DNA from: Amyelois transitella
Taxonomy: Eukaryota > Arthropoda > Insecta > Lepidoptera > Pyralidae
Direction: 5' to 3'
Assembly (NCBI RefSeq): GCF_032362555.1
Contig: NC_083516.1
Span: forward strand, 8,891,001 to 8,955,000
Length of the DNA stretch: 64,000 nucleotides
In this document: piece after piece, positions 1-12,456 of the stretch
How positions within the stretch are numbered: the stretch's first letter is position 1
Layout of the letters: every line of letters starts with the position of its first letter
The notes under the pieces: model-generated
What the model was told of the DNA's origin: nothing
The model's database searches: none
Seen by the model: only the letters and a program-made list of their open reading frames with translations
Translations under genes and position numbers: made by a program

Positions 1-582
1 TAATCTGGTTTTTGATTGTCCATCTACTGTGCGTTCTAATTTCAGTAAATTATTCGTAGAAAGTTAGTCGATTTACTAAAACTAGCTAGTAAACGATTGT
101 ACTTTTGGTTTATGGTATGAGAGAAGGCAATTTACCACCTTTGTGATTGAGATTGATTCAAGATTTTACATTAAGATCTATCTGATACACTAATGGTATG
201 TATGTACTTTAGTTTGCAAAATAGAAATACCTAGTAATGTTTTTATTCAGGGAGATTTTCTGAATTAAATTTATCTTCTGCCGAGCTTCGACAAAAATGC
301 CTTATAAAGAGAACGTAACGTAGATGGAATCAGAACCGGCTACAAAAGACGTATTTGTAAATTGTGCGACCATGATAACTGTACACCGAAAATGTAATAG
401 CTAGCTAAGTTTAAAGTTATATGATGCAAACACTAAAAAGAAGAAAATGGGGTGTTATTTTTGTACAAGTAGATATTTTTCTACTACACTCATATAGAAG
501 AAATGTATGGTCAACTATAATGTGTATAATTTTAACAACTCTAGGCCCGTGGCTTGAAATAATGTTGCCGATTTTGGCTTCA

Positions 583-613
583 TACAATTTATTTTTCGTA
601 AAAATAAATTGTA
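583..613. repeat. Perfect 14-bp hairpin with 3-nt loop
   Basis: The arms at 583-596 and 600-613 are exact reverse complements, with the loop CGT. The hairpin is AT-rich and sits in sequence with no gene. Its function is unknown, and it may be a remnant of a MITE. Confidence 0.6.
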
Positions 614-2480
614 CAAAATTAAGCATTGTAATGCCAATTATACGATGAGGTTCAATTGTTAAAATTATACCCAATATTTACGTTACTTGATCTCATGTGA
701 TAAAACTGTCTAGCGATTTTATCAAAGGCACACCCCGAAATGCGCAAACGTGTAAGAAAGATATTTTGTATAGGTACAGTCGACAACACTACCAACTTAT
801 TCTTTTAAACTGACACGCCGCACAGAAATAGAAGGAGCCAAAGTTCGTGCAACGTGGCGCCGACTGACAGACTGGATTGAACCTGTGTAACTAAATGGTG
901 CAGTGCAACGTGCCACCGACCAACGACTAGAGCGACTAGCGGTAACGCTGCACGGGCCCTAAGGCGTACAGTCACCAACAAATCGCATACATTTTAATAG
1001 CAGATGTTTATAAAGCTCTTCTATTCTTTTATTATACGTACGAATTAGTAAGATCAGCACTTTTTTTTTATTCCTTTAATTAAATTAAGTTAAAACAAAT
1101 CACCACATTCCTACATATCTTTTCGTACTTTTGATACGGCTCTCTTTCACATCTTCGAGATTATCTGAAGAGATTGATAAAGACAGAAGATTATCAAAGT
1201 AAATAAACAAACCAGTTTTCTAATCCCGCAAATCAAGTTGTTAAATCACGTGGCGTGACTGTGGTGAATCAGTGTTGATATGTTGTCGTCTGTACCTACG
1301 TTCATTTGTGTGGCAGTGATAACAAATACGTCTTTTTAACATATTCTTAAAATGTGATAAGGTTGATCGATAAAACGCATTGCAAGTTCACTTGTCTGTT
1401 TAATGTAATCGTATTAACTGTTATCATAGAGTTAAAATGTTAAGACTCGTGTTGCACAATGTTCAATGACAATTTAACTGTTTTAGGATATCTAACTGAT
1501 TTATCTTACCTTTGTCTGATTGACCTGGGTCTCTAAACACTTTTAAAGACGATACAATGATTTTGCAATCTATTGTATACAATTTTACAGTTATGTTTAT
1601 GCTTCATTTCACCATAAAATAAAGATGGTAACAGACTTATACAAAATAAAAAAAAAACAATAAACGATCAATTTATAAGATTATTTCAAGTCCTTTATCT
1701 CACCTAATTGGTTAAATCATCAAAACATCACGGAACATTGTTCAACATGATCGAAAATTATCGAGTCACAGTAGTTTAGATTAAACACTCTTAGACCTAT
1801 CTTGAATCTTCGACGCCGTTCAACATGACACTTTAAAATACAAAAAAAAATGTGAGAAAACCCATATAAAAAGAAGCTAGATTTCTGTGAGGCATAATTA
1901 AAGTATTTTTCTACTCGATCGTTTAGGAATGCTGTTAGATATTTTTGGACCATTGTTATGATAAAAATGATCAGTATTCGGAGTGTTGGTAAAGAGTAAA
2001 TGTTAGTTTTCTTGAATGTTGGTAATGTGATCGTGGAGATTAGTCGTAAAACGCTTTTCTAGTTATATTTATCTGTAAATGCACCAAAACACTTCTGTGG
2101 CCCTGGCATTTCTCAAAGACGTTTCATTGTAGTAAACATTCCATATATTTATCATAAATCAAATAATTTTTATCATCACCATTCATAAACACTGGGATAT
2201 TTCTTTGTCTTTATCTCCTTAAAAATTTACGGGACTATTTGCAGAAACGGTGGTAAGGCGTATGTTTGTCTTCCTCTTTCTATCTCTGAGGTTAGAATAC
2301 CGTGAATAAACCCGTTTTAAAAGTATAACTTAACTTTTACATACGTCCTATTACTGCTATTATTTTTCGAATATGTATACAAAAATTGCCATCATTGTAA
2401 TATATATGTCACTTATGATTTTAATCATAACTTCTAAAATCGCATTCAAATGATCTTCTCCATCATCACTTTTTATCACG

Positions 2481-2702
2481 ACTTGCCGCCTAAAGTCACT
2501 ACCTATTTCATCACCTCTACTCACTTCCATATATTATTCATTCTCATTTGTTCATTCACTGTCAACCATTTTTGTTTCAAATGCTTCAAATGCTCATTTC
2601 AATAATACTCATCTGTTCATTGATTTCCATTCGTTCATTCATTCACATTTAATCATTCATCCATAATACATCCATTGATCTCATTGCCACTTGCCGCCTA
2701 AA
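2481..2702. repeat. 14-bp direct repeat flanking an ATTC-rich tract
   Basis: ACTTGCCGCCTAAA occurs at 2481-2494 and again at 2689-2702. The DNA between them is built largely from ATTCATTC-like simple sequence. It could be a partial tandem duplication or the flanks of an old insertion; no transposon ends are recognisable. Confidence 0.4.
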
Positions 2703-4923
2703 AAATCTCATTTTTCATTCATCAAGCGCCATCTTGGAAATGCCACGACGAAAATGGTCGTGAAGTATGACCTACGACCAATGAGAGCGTATAATAAAAA
2801 GGTGCATTTCATGTACATTTTGCATATTATAAATTAAGGTATTCAGTTACATGTCTACCGGAAACCGCTTAATATTTTTGTATTTTCCTAGTATATAACG
2901 AAGCATTATAAATTTGTGGTGTCTTCTAACGTGTATGCATTATGCTATAGATGAGTAAACATTTGGTTGAAATAATAAGTGAGTAATAAAACACTTTTCG
3001 TATTAAAACTTCATGTCTTTTATTTATTAACCTAATAAACGTATTTACAAGTATTTATAGTTTATCCTACGGCACATCTGGCATTCATTATTCTATGAAC
3101 GACCCACTCTAGTTCACATCAGAGCGCGCTAATACAAATGGCAAAACAGAAAAGTATACCACCCCTCTTCATGTACATACGTACTAACAGTAGACACGCT
3201 ACGCCTCCTTAGGGGAAATTAAGAAGGAAAAATGAACATTTATTTCACTTTTTAACAGACTTCGAAAAAGGAGGTTCTCAATTCGACCATATTTTTCTAT
3301 CTATCAGCTGGTGTGTTATTAGATGATAAGGTTGGTAAGAAAATCTGGCCAATTAGGGATATGCTATGAAGGAAAGTGCGTAAGATAGTAAATTGACGTA
3401 TATAAGTTCATAGTAAATAGTCTTTAAATCTGGGTTATTATTCACAGACGCATTGAAACGCAATATGACTTACCTCTCTCTCTTTCTAGCTAAGGTTAAC
3501 TGGAGAGGTAGAAAGAGAGAAAAGATATATTAGACATTGCATTTCAACGATCATAATTATGGGTGCTGGACCATTCTGGACCTACTCATATTTATATATT
3601 ATATGTATCAAGGTGGTGTCCTTTTCTATAATGCCCGCTGTATTGCAAAATGGTTATACCCGCTTAAAATATTTGGCAAATCAAAACTGCTTTCTCTAAA
3701 GTTCATCAATTATTTGCTTGACTTTGGTTTACACTCTTTTTTTTAATTGCTTGTTATTCAATCACTTTATTCAGAAAATCTAATCCACTTAAAACACTTT
3801 GAAAATGGCATTGCACTTAGAAAATTCAATATTTTAATCAAAAGGCAACTAACTTGTTTGAAAATGTCTCCTAAATATCTGATTAAAATACACTTACATC
3901 AAATAGAAAAACAAAACAAAAATTATTTAAAACTTGGAAAATTTCTCAAAAAACCTTTAATAAAAAAGAATATTTTGCCTACCTGTTCCTCATTCTTGCT
4001 TTTTCATATGTGCCCAATTTTAAATGGGTAATAAAAATATATTAATTAAAATAGCATGTTTTTTACAAACCCAAATGAAACCTCATTTAAATCAAATTTC
4101 ATTTAAAATAATAATCATCGTAATCATTATTTACAACACACACAGAAACTACTGGGCGTAGATAGCGGAAATTTGGTATTAATGTTCCTTAGGGAGAGAG
4201 TAGAGCACTAAGAGGGGATTTCCCGAAATTCCCATGGGAACGGAAGTTTACGAGTTCTTTGTTTTACGCGGGCGGAGCCGTGGGCGCTCCCTTGTCAAAT
4301 ATAAAAATATGTACTGTACGTCGGAATAGTCGAAAAATATTAATTTTTTGTTTCACCAAATATAAAAGAATATTTTCATAAAAAGTTATTGCTCAGGAGA
4401 TATTATGAGCTATTATTTAATTAATTACTATACTGTTATTAGTCTCAGATTATATTTATTTATTATTACATTTTTGATTCTGTAAACTTTGTAGTGACTG
4501 TAATAGGCCACCATGTGTATACATTGTAAATTGTTGCAATAAACCCAAGCAAAGTACATACATTGCGAGGCACTTAAATTTACCATTTATGCATATTTGC
4601 TTGCTTATGCCTTATTTATATATATATGAGGTATATGCGTACCGGCGCATGCGCATATCGCCGCCATATTGGTTAAACTTACGTTCCGTTTGTTACATAG
4701 CATAGCAGAGCTTCATTATTTTATATTTTACTAAATTCACTTCACTATTTTTTTTCATATTCAAATACTCTATTTGTAAAGTCGCAACATATTAATTCAC
4801 ATATATGTATGTTCCTTGTATAAAGAACATTCAAATTTTGATGCTGCAAAAGTTTGTAGGGATCTAGTCAAGTGAATAGAAGTCTCCCCTGCCTACAACT
4901 TTTTTATATGTATACAACTCAGC

Positions 4924-4929
4924 TTTATT
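4924..4929 (-). terminator. Polyadenylation signal of the zinc-finger gene
   Basis: AATAAA on the minus strand, about 20 bases after the stop codon of the zinc-finger gene. If used, the 3' UTR would be very short. Confidence 0.5.
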
Positions 4930-4949
4930 AAACACAACTTTCACTATCA

Positions 4950-6027
4950 CTATTTAGTCCTTTTCACATCCAAATCATTGACCTCTGGGAACATTTCCAC
5001 ACACGCTTTGGGGTCCATATAGTCCAGAATGTCCATTTCGTTCATACTGTTCTGACTGGCGGTGTTGTCCAGTGCCATCTGGTCAATGGCTCCTATAGTG
5101 ATGTCATTGTTCATCATCAGGTCAGATTTGAGGACCAATATCGCCTGCTGGAGCTGTGTGTCCGTCAATGTTGGCAGAGATTTGAAGAACATCTGAAATT
5201 AGAACAAAAATTTTACACACAGTAGTTTTTTTTAAGAATATTAGTTCAAAGAAATTTGTTAAGCTCAGTCCTTGAAATTATACAATTTTAGTTTTTTATT
5301 CTTTTAGACAGTCATGGTTAGGCTTGTTTAAAAAAAATTACAAATGTCTTCAGTTTTACAGATTTCTATAGGTCAAACAATTACTCATCAAAGTACATCC
5401 ATTTTATTCAGTCACCTAAAGTTTGTTAATCATGTATTTAATATTATTTGCTTACCTTGCGTGTCATCAGCGTCATACCGTGTGCACTTTTCATGTGTTG
5501 CTTCAACAGCGACATTCGTGGGTATCTGAAAATAGATAAAGGCTTTAAGCAAGTGGAATGCCGTGCGGTTCCAGGCACTTTAGAATAGGACCACTCCATA
5601 CATTTCCCATTGATGTCGTAAAAGGAGATTATAACGGAAAGGCTTGTAAACTTTTTTTAGGCAATGGGCTAGCAACCTTTCAATATTTGCATCTCAATCT
5701 CATCGTAAGCCAAACAGCTCAACGTGGCCTCTTTTCAAGACTGTTTCGGCTCTGTCTTCCCTGCAAGCAATGAATATAGAAATGTCTCTAGAGCGGTGAG
5801 GATATGCCCAAGACCATATCCAAGAATGAAGAAGAAGATGACGTGTAGCAGTGTGACCTCTTGGGACAAATCTGGCAGGCGCAGGGCGGCGGCAGGTGCA
5901 GGTGCTCGCGGCCGATGTGCAGGCGCAGCGCCGCCTTCTGCGCGTACCGCTTGTCGCACAGGCTGCAGCCGAACTTGCGGATCGCTGCAATTCACATTCA
6001 CATTCATAATGTGCACTTTAGAATAGG

Positions 6028-6122
<95 letters not shown>

Positions 6123-9100
6123 AATACCTATATATATGTATATATATATGTCATATATAAATATATATATATATATATATGTTATATATATATATATATA
6201 TTTATATATGACATATAAATATATATAAATATATATATATATATGTTAACGGAAATGTATAAAATCTAGGAATTGCATACGACTCCAAGGAAATGTATAC
6301 AATTCCGAAGCTATTTAGGAAATGTATAAAATATTGTTTTAAAAATTATTTAATACATACATAACCTGGGAGATGTATATATTTTCTAGGAATTGTATAT
6401 AATTCCTATATCGTATTACGAAATGTATTAAAAGAAGGCTTTCTGTAATAAAACACCTTGTTAAAATGAGAATAATATTTTTAGGTTAGGTTAGGTTAGG
6501 TTTATCTATTAGACCCACTTGGCATCTAGAGTTTAACTCTGACGATATAATAGGCTTTACAACGATGCTCTTTTTTATGCTGTCCTATTTCTAGCTGTTG
6601 TTTTTGCCGTGGAAACTTCTTCTATTAACTTTTTGTAACGTTCATCTTCGATATAAGCGGTGTTCTTAGCGTTTGTTAACATTCTGAATGATGCCCCTCG
6701 CCCCGCTATCCCCGCGGTCCACCACGGGTTTTACATTTCCGATTGCTATTTAGGAAATATATAGATTTCCTAGGAAATGTGTCTAATACAATTTATTTCA
6801 CATATTTCCGGGCTATTTTAGGAATTACATACATTTCCTAGGAATTGTATACAATGACGGATTACATACATTTCCGTTAACATATATATATCTATCATCT
6901 TTCTCATATATGTCGTAAAATGAATAATAAATAAAAAAAATATAAACGGAACAAATAACACAGATTTGAGTTAGTCTCAAATTGAGTTCGAGACTTATTA
7001 GATACTAATTCCCTTATATAGTTAAAAAACCAAGACCCTGGCCAAAAAGAGTCCTTTTCTCATCATGCCCTGGCCGGGATTCGAACCTAGGACCTCTGGT
7101 GTCACAGACAAGCATACTACCGATGACTAAAAGTAGAAAATAAACTTAGGGTTCTTCTATAACTGTGTAACATATAAAAGTGGTACTGTATATCTGTATG
7201 TCTAATGTATACCTGAATGCGTATCCAAGTGCGCTATGAGAGTGGGCTTAGTTTTGAAAGGCCGCTCGCAGTGGTCACAGATGAACGTTTGGTCCTTGTG
7301 TTTCTGTTTATGACGCTAAACAAAGAAGAAAACATAATAAATATCAGACATTGTAGGCAACCTTCTTGTATGCTATAGCAACGGTTGCCATGGATTTTGT
7401 TTAGTCATGGAAAATGTCAGAGTTATAATGTTATTGTCAAATATTTTTATTTTACCATAAATAGTATAGCAATTTTAAACTGATTATTTCTCTCCTCTTT
7501 TCTCCCTCTATCTTCTGTAGGAATAACTAACTTTGCAACTATACTTCCTACAGACATCTTAAAAGATTTTGAACCCATCTACCGCCTTCGAAGCAATCTT
7601 GCCAAACCAATACAAAATGGAGCGATTGTGCTGGCACTTTTTATGGCACACGTTAAAATAAACTAATTAAAAATGTACGATATAGTTGGTATTGTAAATT
7701 GTTTGCTTAGCATGGTGATAGCAAAAAATAATAATAACTGTGTCGTGAGGACATCGTCAGACACTTCTTTTTCAGAAATATGAATTATGAAAATTCTTCC
7801 TCTGTTGCAAAGGCTATATTGTTTGAGTGGCTATGTATGTAATGTACCACACCCTCCAAAAGTTATCCTCTTTCTAAATTAAAATAATTTCTAAAACTTC
7901 TCCCAACACTTGTCTGGAACCGCATCAAAAATAGATTCAGCAAAACCCCAGATCATGGACAAACATACATACAGGTAAAACTAATAACCTTTTTTTTCAC
8001 GCGGTTAAAAACACTATTTGTGACACTCACTGCTAACGCAGACACCGATGTGTAGGCGCAAGGGCACTGTTCGCAGCGGTACGGCCTGAGGCCACGATGG
8101 AGATTTTCGTGGGATTGAAGATTGCTCTTACTGTTGAAAGCTGCTGGGCATATATTGCATGGAAAGCTGTAAAAAAGAAATAGGTTTCTTTTATTAAGAA
8201 TATAATATTAAGCCTTGTGGTTTCTGGCACTTGAGAATAGAACCAAAGCCTGAAATCTGTATGGATAAAGAAAAAATGTGAAGATAGGGTTTAAAAATAT
8301 CAAAAAAGAAATTAAAAAAGGTACTCACGATTTCTTGACGGTACCAGTAGCTTTTCTCGGCAAGTATCTGTAAATACAATAATATTTATTGCTAAGAAAA
8401 CATATTTACTATTGCGCTTTTTACTATAATATGAAACAGGGCAGCAATCGTTTTTTGCTCAATAAAGATGGCATCGTGCGTGCCATACTTGGAGGTTAAA
8501 AGTATAAATAGCTTAACTTACTTTTTAGCTAGACCCAGGAAGGGCCGACTTCGACCCTTTCTTCCGAGGAAGATCGCGCGAGCCTTCAGCACTATGGAGG
8601 CGTCTTTGGCGCAACAACGCTTCTCGTGTTTGTACAGATTTGTGCAACTGGAAGATTAAAAAAGATTTTTATTTTTGGAAAAAGATAACAAGTTCATTTA
8701 AAACACATTAGGTTGACCTGCATTCTTCAAACACTAGTCTTGCACATTCTAAAAATTGTGACAAATAGTTTTACCATAAATTAAACATGAAAAAATGAAA
8801 AGCAAGCTAGATATACATTCAGTCAGAAAAGTATCGGGAATGGATTATTTATTTATGGTTCCAAATTCAAATTTTTGTTTTTTTTTGTTGTTGTTAGATT
8901 GGCACAACTGTTTTCCATTTTGGCGCGGAGTTTGAGTTGCATCTGTTGTTTACATTAAATACAGTGCTATTTTTAGTTATATCATATCTAGTGTGTATTG
9001 CTAATTTCATAATGGATAAAAACATCGAACAAAGAGTTTGTCTTAAATTTTGCATTGCCAATGGAATATCGTGTTCGGAGTCACTGAAAATGTTTCAGAA

Positions 9101-11448
9101 GGCTTACGGTGAATCGACTTTATCAAAAACTCGTGCTTATGAGTGGTACAAAGCGTTCAAAAGCGGTCGAGATGTGATGGAAGATTTGCCTCGCTCTGGT
9201 AGGCCATCAACGTCTGCAACTGAAGTTAACATCGCAAAAGTGAAGGAAATAGTGACTGAAAATCCTCATTCAACTTTGAGAGAGATAGCCACCGAACTTT
9301 TTGTATCTCACGAGTCGATCCGTACCATTTTAACTAATAATTTGGGTATGAAACATGTTGCCGCTCGGCTAGTCCCAAAAGACCTGAATTTTTTTCAAAA
9401 ACTCAATCGCATGAGAGTCGCTGAGGACATGCTAGAACGAGTCAATTCCGACCCAACATTCATGAAACGCATTGTTACTGGTGACGAGACGTGGGTTTAC
9501 GAGTTTGACATGCAAACTAGTCAATAAGCTTCGGAGTGGCGCCTTCCAACTGAACCGAAACCGAAAAAACCACGCCAAAGTCGTTCAAAAGTCAAAGTCA
9601 TGTTGACTGTTTTCTTTGACTATCGCGGTGTTGTGCACTCGGAATTCTTGCCGGAAGGTCAAACGGTAAATAAGGAATATTATTTGAGTGTTATGCGGCG
9701 TTTAAGAGAGCAAATCCGACGAAAAAGGCCAGATTTGTGGAAAGAAAAATCTTGGATTTTGCACCATGATAATGCACCTTCGCACAAGGCCATCATTGTG
9801 AACGAATTTTTAACCAAACACTCAACAAATACCATCGAGCAACCACCATATTCACCAGATATGGCTCCAGCCGACTTTTTTCTTTTTCCTAAACTCAAAT
9901 TACCACTTCGTGGCACCCGTTTTCAATCGGTAGAAGACATAAAAGAGAATTCGCGGCGAGAACAGACCTCAATTCCGGAAACAGCGTTTAAAAAATGTTT
10001 TGATGATTGGATTATTCGTTGGCGTAAGTGTATCGTTTCTAAAGGAGCATATTTTGAAGGTGATAAAATAAATTTGGATGAATAACAAACAGTTTGTGTA
10101 TTATTGATCTTTTCCTGCTACTTTCTTGACAGAGTAGTATATTTACCTCCTGAAATCAACTCCACATGCGTAGCATAACAGGTAACGTTTCCCGTGCTTC
10201 TCCTGCCAGTGTCGCCAGGCTGCCGGCTCAGTATCAGAGACAGCGCAACACTTCACACATCTATAATAAACCAAGTATTACATCTATACTAATATAATAA
10301 AGCTGAAGAGTTTGTTTGTTTGAACGTGCTAATCTCAGGAACTACTGGATCAAATTGAAAAATTCTTTTTGTGTTGAATAGACCATTTATTGAGGAAGAA
10401 GCAATTATTAGGAGCGAACAAATAATGGAGAATGTGAAAAAAATCAGGGAAAATTATTTATCGTTGAGGGCTTCAATGATGCCCAAAATAACTATTCTAC
10501 GCGGACGAAGTAGGGTAACATAGCTAGTTTTACAAATAAAGTAAGTTTGAGATTTGTGTTACAAGATATGAACTTAACCTACTTTATTTGATAATACACT
10601 CAACATTCTCAGCACCACATCTAGTAAATAATCTGCAAAAGTTATTTTAGAAATTAATACAAATAGTATAGTCATGCATTATTGTTAATACCTACTGAAA
10701 ATTTTCCTTATTATTAAGCATTGTCTGTTTTAAATACTACGCTAAAGCAATTGTGCATACACCCTTAGGATGCTACTATTAGTAAAAAGTAACATACTAG
10801 TATATTATGTCCAAATAGTGGCAACTATTTGGAACAGAATAGGTAGCATTGCCAGGATCATACCAAAAAAGGCTTGAAAATAGGAACTTACTCATATAAT
10901 ACATCATTCTTCACAAAGTAATCCTTTGGCGGCGGAGGTCTCTTAACAGATTTCATTATTCCCACCAAAGTTTTAACGAGCTGGCTTTCATCGTCTCTTA
11001 ACTCTGGATATTCCTTCCTCAGGTCTTCAACAAACGAATTACGGAACTCTGCCTTCCTTCGCCTACTACCAGAGTCACTATCAGTATGAAAATCACTATC
11101 ATTGTCTTCCAGCTCACTAACATCCATAACTTCATCAGGATTATATTCCAAATAAACATTTTCGGTGTCATCCCATTCTTCTTTCAAATATTCAGTATCA
11201 ACATATTCAGGTTCAGTTTTACATAAAATTTGGGCAGGGTCTATTTCTATATATTCCCCGACTTTAGACGCAACCTCCAGAATATTCTCTACATTTAACT
11301 CGGTATCCGGATCGGGATCCTCCTGAACCGGCTCGAGATCCTCCTTCTCCTGTTTTATTTGCACAGATTCCGGAAAGTCGCCGTTCCCGCTCTGCCAATC
11401 CTCGTCCTCCCCGATAATAACTACAAACGTGTCGTCTTCGTTCTCCAT
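4950..11448 (-). CDS. Seven-finger C2H2 zinc-finger protein, nine exons, 504 aa
   Basis: Exons on the minus strand: 11448-10892, 10260-10147, 8647-8522, 8367-8329, 8166-8031, 7315-7213, 5984-5858, 5525-5456, 5192-4950. All junctions are GT-AG, the phases agree, and the sum is 1515 nt. Exon 1 encodes an acidic N-terminal region of about 185 residues (many D/E, SDFHTDSDSGSRRRK). Fingers follow in order: CVKC...HWQEKH, CYAC...HEKRC (a C2HC finger), CNIC...HENLH, CEQC...HKQKH, CDHC...HLDTH, CSLC...HIGREH and CQIC...HMKSAH. Most are split by introns. An acidic 80-residue tail closes the protein. The family role is nuclear DNA binding and transcriptional regulation; the targets and orthologue are unknown. 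No ZAD or BTB domain is visible. The gene is transcribed divergently from the CtIP homologue. A mariner begins only 9 nt into intron 2. The start was chosen as the first ATG of the acidic exon; the structure is well supported, the name is not. Confidence 0.88.
5557..5770 (+). mobile_element. SINE copy (RTE-tailed family B), degenerate
   Basis: Starts with the family head CCGTGCGGTTCCAGGCAC and keeps the central TAGGCAATGGGCTAGCAACC and AAACAGCTCAACGTGGCC blocks seen in the other family B copies in this window. The 3' end is decayed. It lies in intron 7 of the zinc-finger gene, on the opposite strand. Confidence 0.7.
6028..6244. repeat. (AT)n microsatellite and AT palindromes
   Basis: About 90 bp of nearly pure (AT)n are followed by inverted ATATATGTCATATATAAAT and ATTTATATATGACATATAT blocks. 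It lies in intron 6 of the zinc-finger gene, next to a MITE whose TIR begins at 6245. Confidence 0.85.
6245..6881. mobile_element. MITE with GTTAACGGAAATGTAT terminal inverted repeats
   Basis: The left end GTTAACGGAAATGTAT (6245-6260) is exactly inverted at 6866-6881, and both ends continue outward into (AT)n. Near both ends the sequence is made of repeated GGAAATGTAT and palindromic GGAATTGTATAnAATTCC modules, as in foldback-type MITEs. The middle holds four exact TTAGG units at 6481-6500 and a GC-richer patch near 6690-6730. No transposase is encoded. It lies in intron 6 of the zinc-finger gene. Confidence 0.65.
6948..7125 (-). mobile_element. tRNA-derived SINE (family A), partial
   Basis: On the minus strand it carries the promoter B box GGTTCGAATCCCGGCC, followed by the family A body and the AACTCAA...TGTGTTATTTG tail, and it lacks the first few bases. 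It matches the complete copy at 23306. Confidence 0.75.
8816..10137 (+). mobile_element. Mariner transposon in intron 2 of the zinc-finger gene
   Basis: A 1.3-kb element flanked by TA. Its imperfect inverted ends share GTCAgAAAAGTAtCgGGA on the left and GTCAAGAAAGTAGCAGGA on the inverted right. It contains one transposase frame of mariner length, interrupted by a single stop. It is antisense to the host gene, and its right end lies only 9 nt inside intron 2. Confidence 0.85.
9012..10085 (+). pseudogene. Mariner DD34D transposase, one in-frame stop
   Basis: The frame encodes about 357 codons from MDKNIEQRVC to INLDE, the usual mariner length. The helix-turn-helix N-terminal half includes the SGRPSTS linker. 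The catalytic triad is visible: VTGDETWVY, HHDNAPSH and APADFFLF, with 34 residues between the second and third Asp (DD34D). A single TAA at 9525-9527 interrupts the frame just after the first catalytic Asp region; reading resumes in the same frame, so one substitution probably inactivated it and no frameshift is seen. It is otherwise well preserved, which suggests a fairly young insertion. An upstream in-frame ATG at 8937 exists, but the family alignment favours the 9012 start. The sequence style resembles the vertumnana-like group; subfamily assignment is tentative. Confidence 0.85.
10283..10527 (+). mobile_element. Non-autonomous Helitron
   Basis: Starts TCTATACTAATATAATAAAG and ends ACATAGCTAG, inserted between host A (10282) and T (10528). 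The 3' GCGGACGAAG stem region is partly decayed. It is the same family as the copy at 23099-23621, lacks the SINE nested there, and so serves as its empty-site reference. It is in intron 1 of the zinc-finger gene. Confidence 0.8.
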
Positions 11449-11889
11449 CAGTAACTTTTCTTATATTCCTTCACTGGAAGTCTTTAATACTGTAGGCAAA
11501 TAAGTAGGTATAATTTATATTCAATTTCATTTTAATATACAAAATAATCTAGCACAGTAACTTGGTACTTATGTAGCTACATTTAGTGTAATCAAATCAA
11601 ATCAGATTTGACAACGGGCGGAAAATATCGCCATGTTTTTTTCACTAAAAGACGCAAAGATGATCGTGAAACTAACAACCATTTTTTTATTTACTTAACC
11701 ACACGCAAAATGCATAATTTTATGGAACAAAAATATGTTCAATTATTTTTCGAAAACAGGGAAATAGTAAATCTTACCTTTTTTCGCTATGTACTAAGGC
11801 AAAGGAAAATTTATAACACGGAAAATATCACTACGCAGCCATGATTTGATGACGCCTTCGCTTCGCCTTGTCCTTTGCCTAGTTGCACT

Positions 11890-11900
11890 AGTGTTGCCAC
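11890..11900 (+). promoter_or_regulatory. AGTGTTGCCAC element, 5' flank of zinc-finger gene
   Basis: Exact 11-mer, about 440 bp upstream of the zinc-finger start codon. The same 11-mer occurs at 12502-12512 (minus) and 26593-26603, each in the 5' flank of a gene. Function inferred only from position and recurrence. Confidence 0.35.
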
Positions 11901-12456
11901 ATAATGTTTATGAGTAAGGATGAGGTAAGTAGGTATGTGATAAGTAAAGATTCGATCATAAAGTATTACTAATGCACTAAAACCAGCATTTATAATAATT
12001 TAGTCATAATAAAGAAGTATATTAACGGTTCGAAAGTATCGAAAAGTGCTGACAATAGGCTAAGAACATAAATAATATTATTAGCTCTCTTTCAATAAAA
12101 GAGATAACCTGCCAGAAGGCTTATGGCTGATTTCGGAGCTCAGGGGTCAACTATCTTAACGAGTATTATTTTCTAATGTAACGATGATATAAGGGTCACC
12201 CTGATTTTTTACTATTGCGTATTGTACTGTGGCGACATCACTAACGTTACACATCATTTGTTAATTGAAGAAATTGACGCAAACAGGCATAATGCCTAGC
12301 CTGGCGAAAGATCTTCCCTTTTCTTACGTATATTTTTTGTCTCTCTTTCCAAATTTGATTTATTATTGCGACAAAAGAAACCACGTGGACGCGCAGTCAC
12401 GGGTTAAAGCAAGACTTATATGTGAAATACTTTTTTGTCACTATTGATTGACAGAC

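Larger units (their letters stand above)
1..4923. other. AT-rich intergenic DNA, no gene recognised
   Basis: I read both strands and found no exon-like GC-rich block, no family motif and no RNA gene. The short open frames here (for example about 417-674 and 3537-4031) are lysine, isoleucine and asparagine rich, as AT-rich noncoding DNA produces by chance. Visible structure is limited to a 14-bp hairpin at 583-613, a 14-bp direct repeat 208 bp apart at 2481 and 2689 bracketing an ATTC-rich tract, and a GC-richer patch near 4140-4310 that resembles degenerate Helitron-type sequence. Confidence 0.6.

Noticed and set aside
3537-4031. Two adjacent small open frames in AT-rich DNA
   Set aside because: Lys/Asn/Ile/Leu-rich translations with no family features; expected by chance in AT-rich noncoding DNA.
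5861-6118. Open frame ending in a long Ile-Tyr run
   Set aside because: It is the antisense of zinc-finger exon 7 running into the (AT)n microsatellite.
6481-6500. Interstitial telomere (TTAGG x4)
   Set aside because: Only four units, inside a MITE; short TTAGG runs are common in insect genomes.
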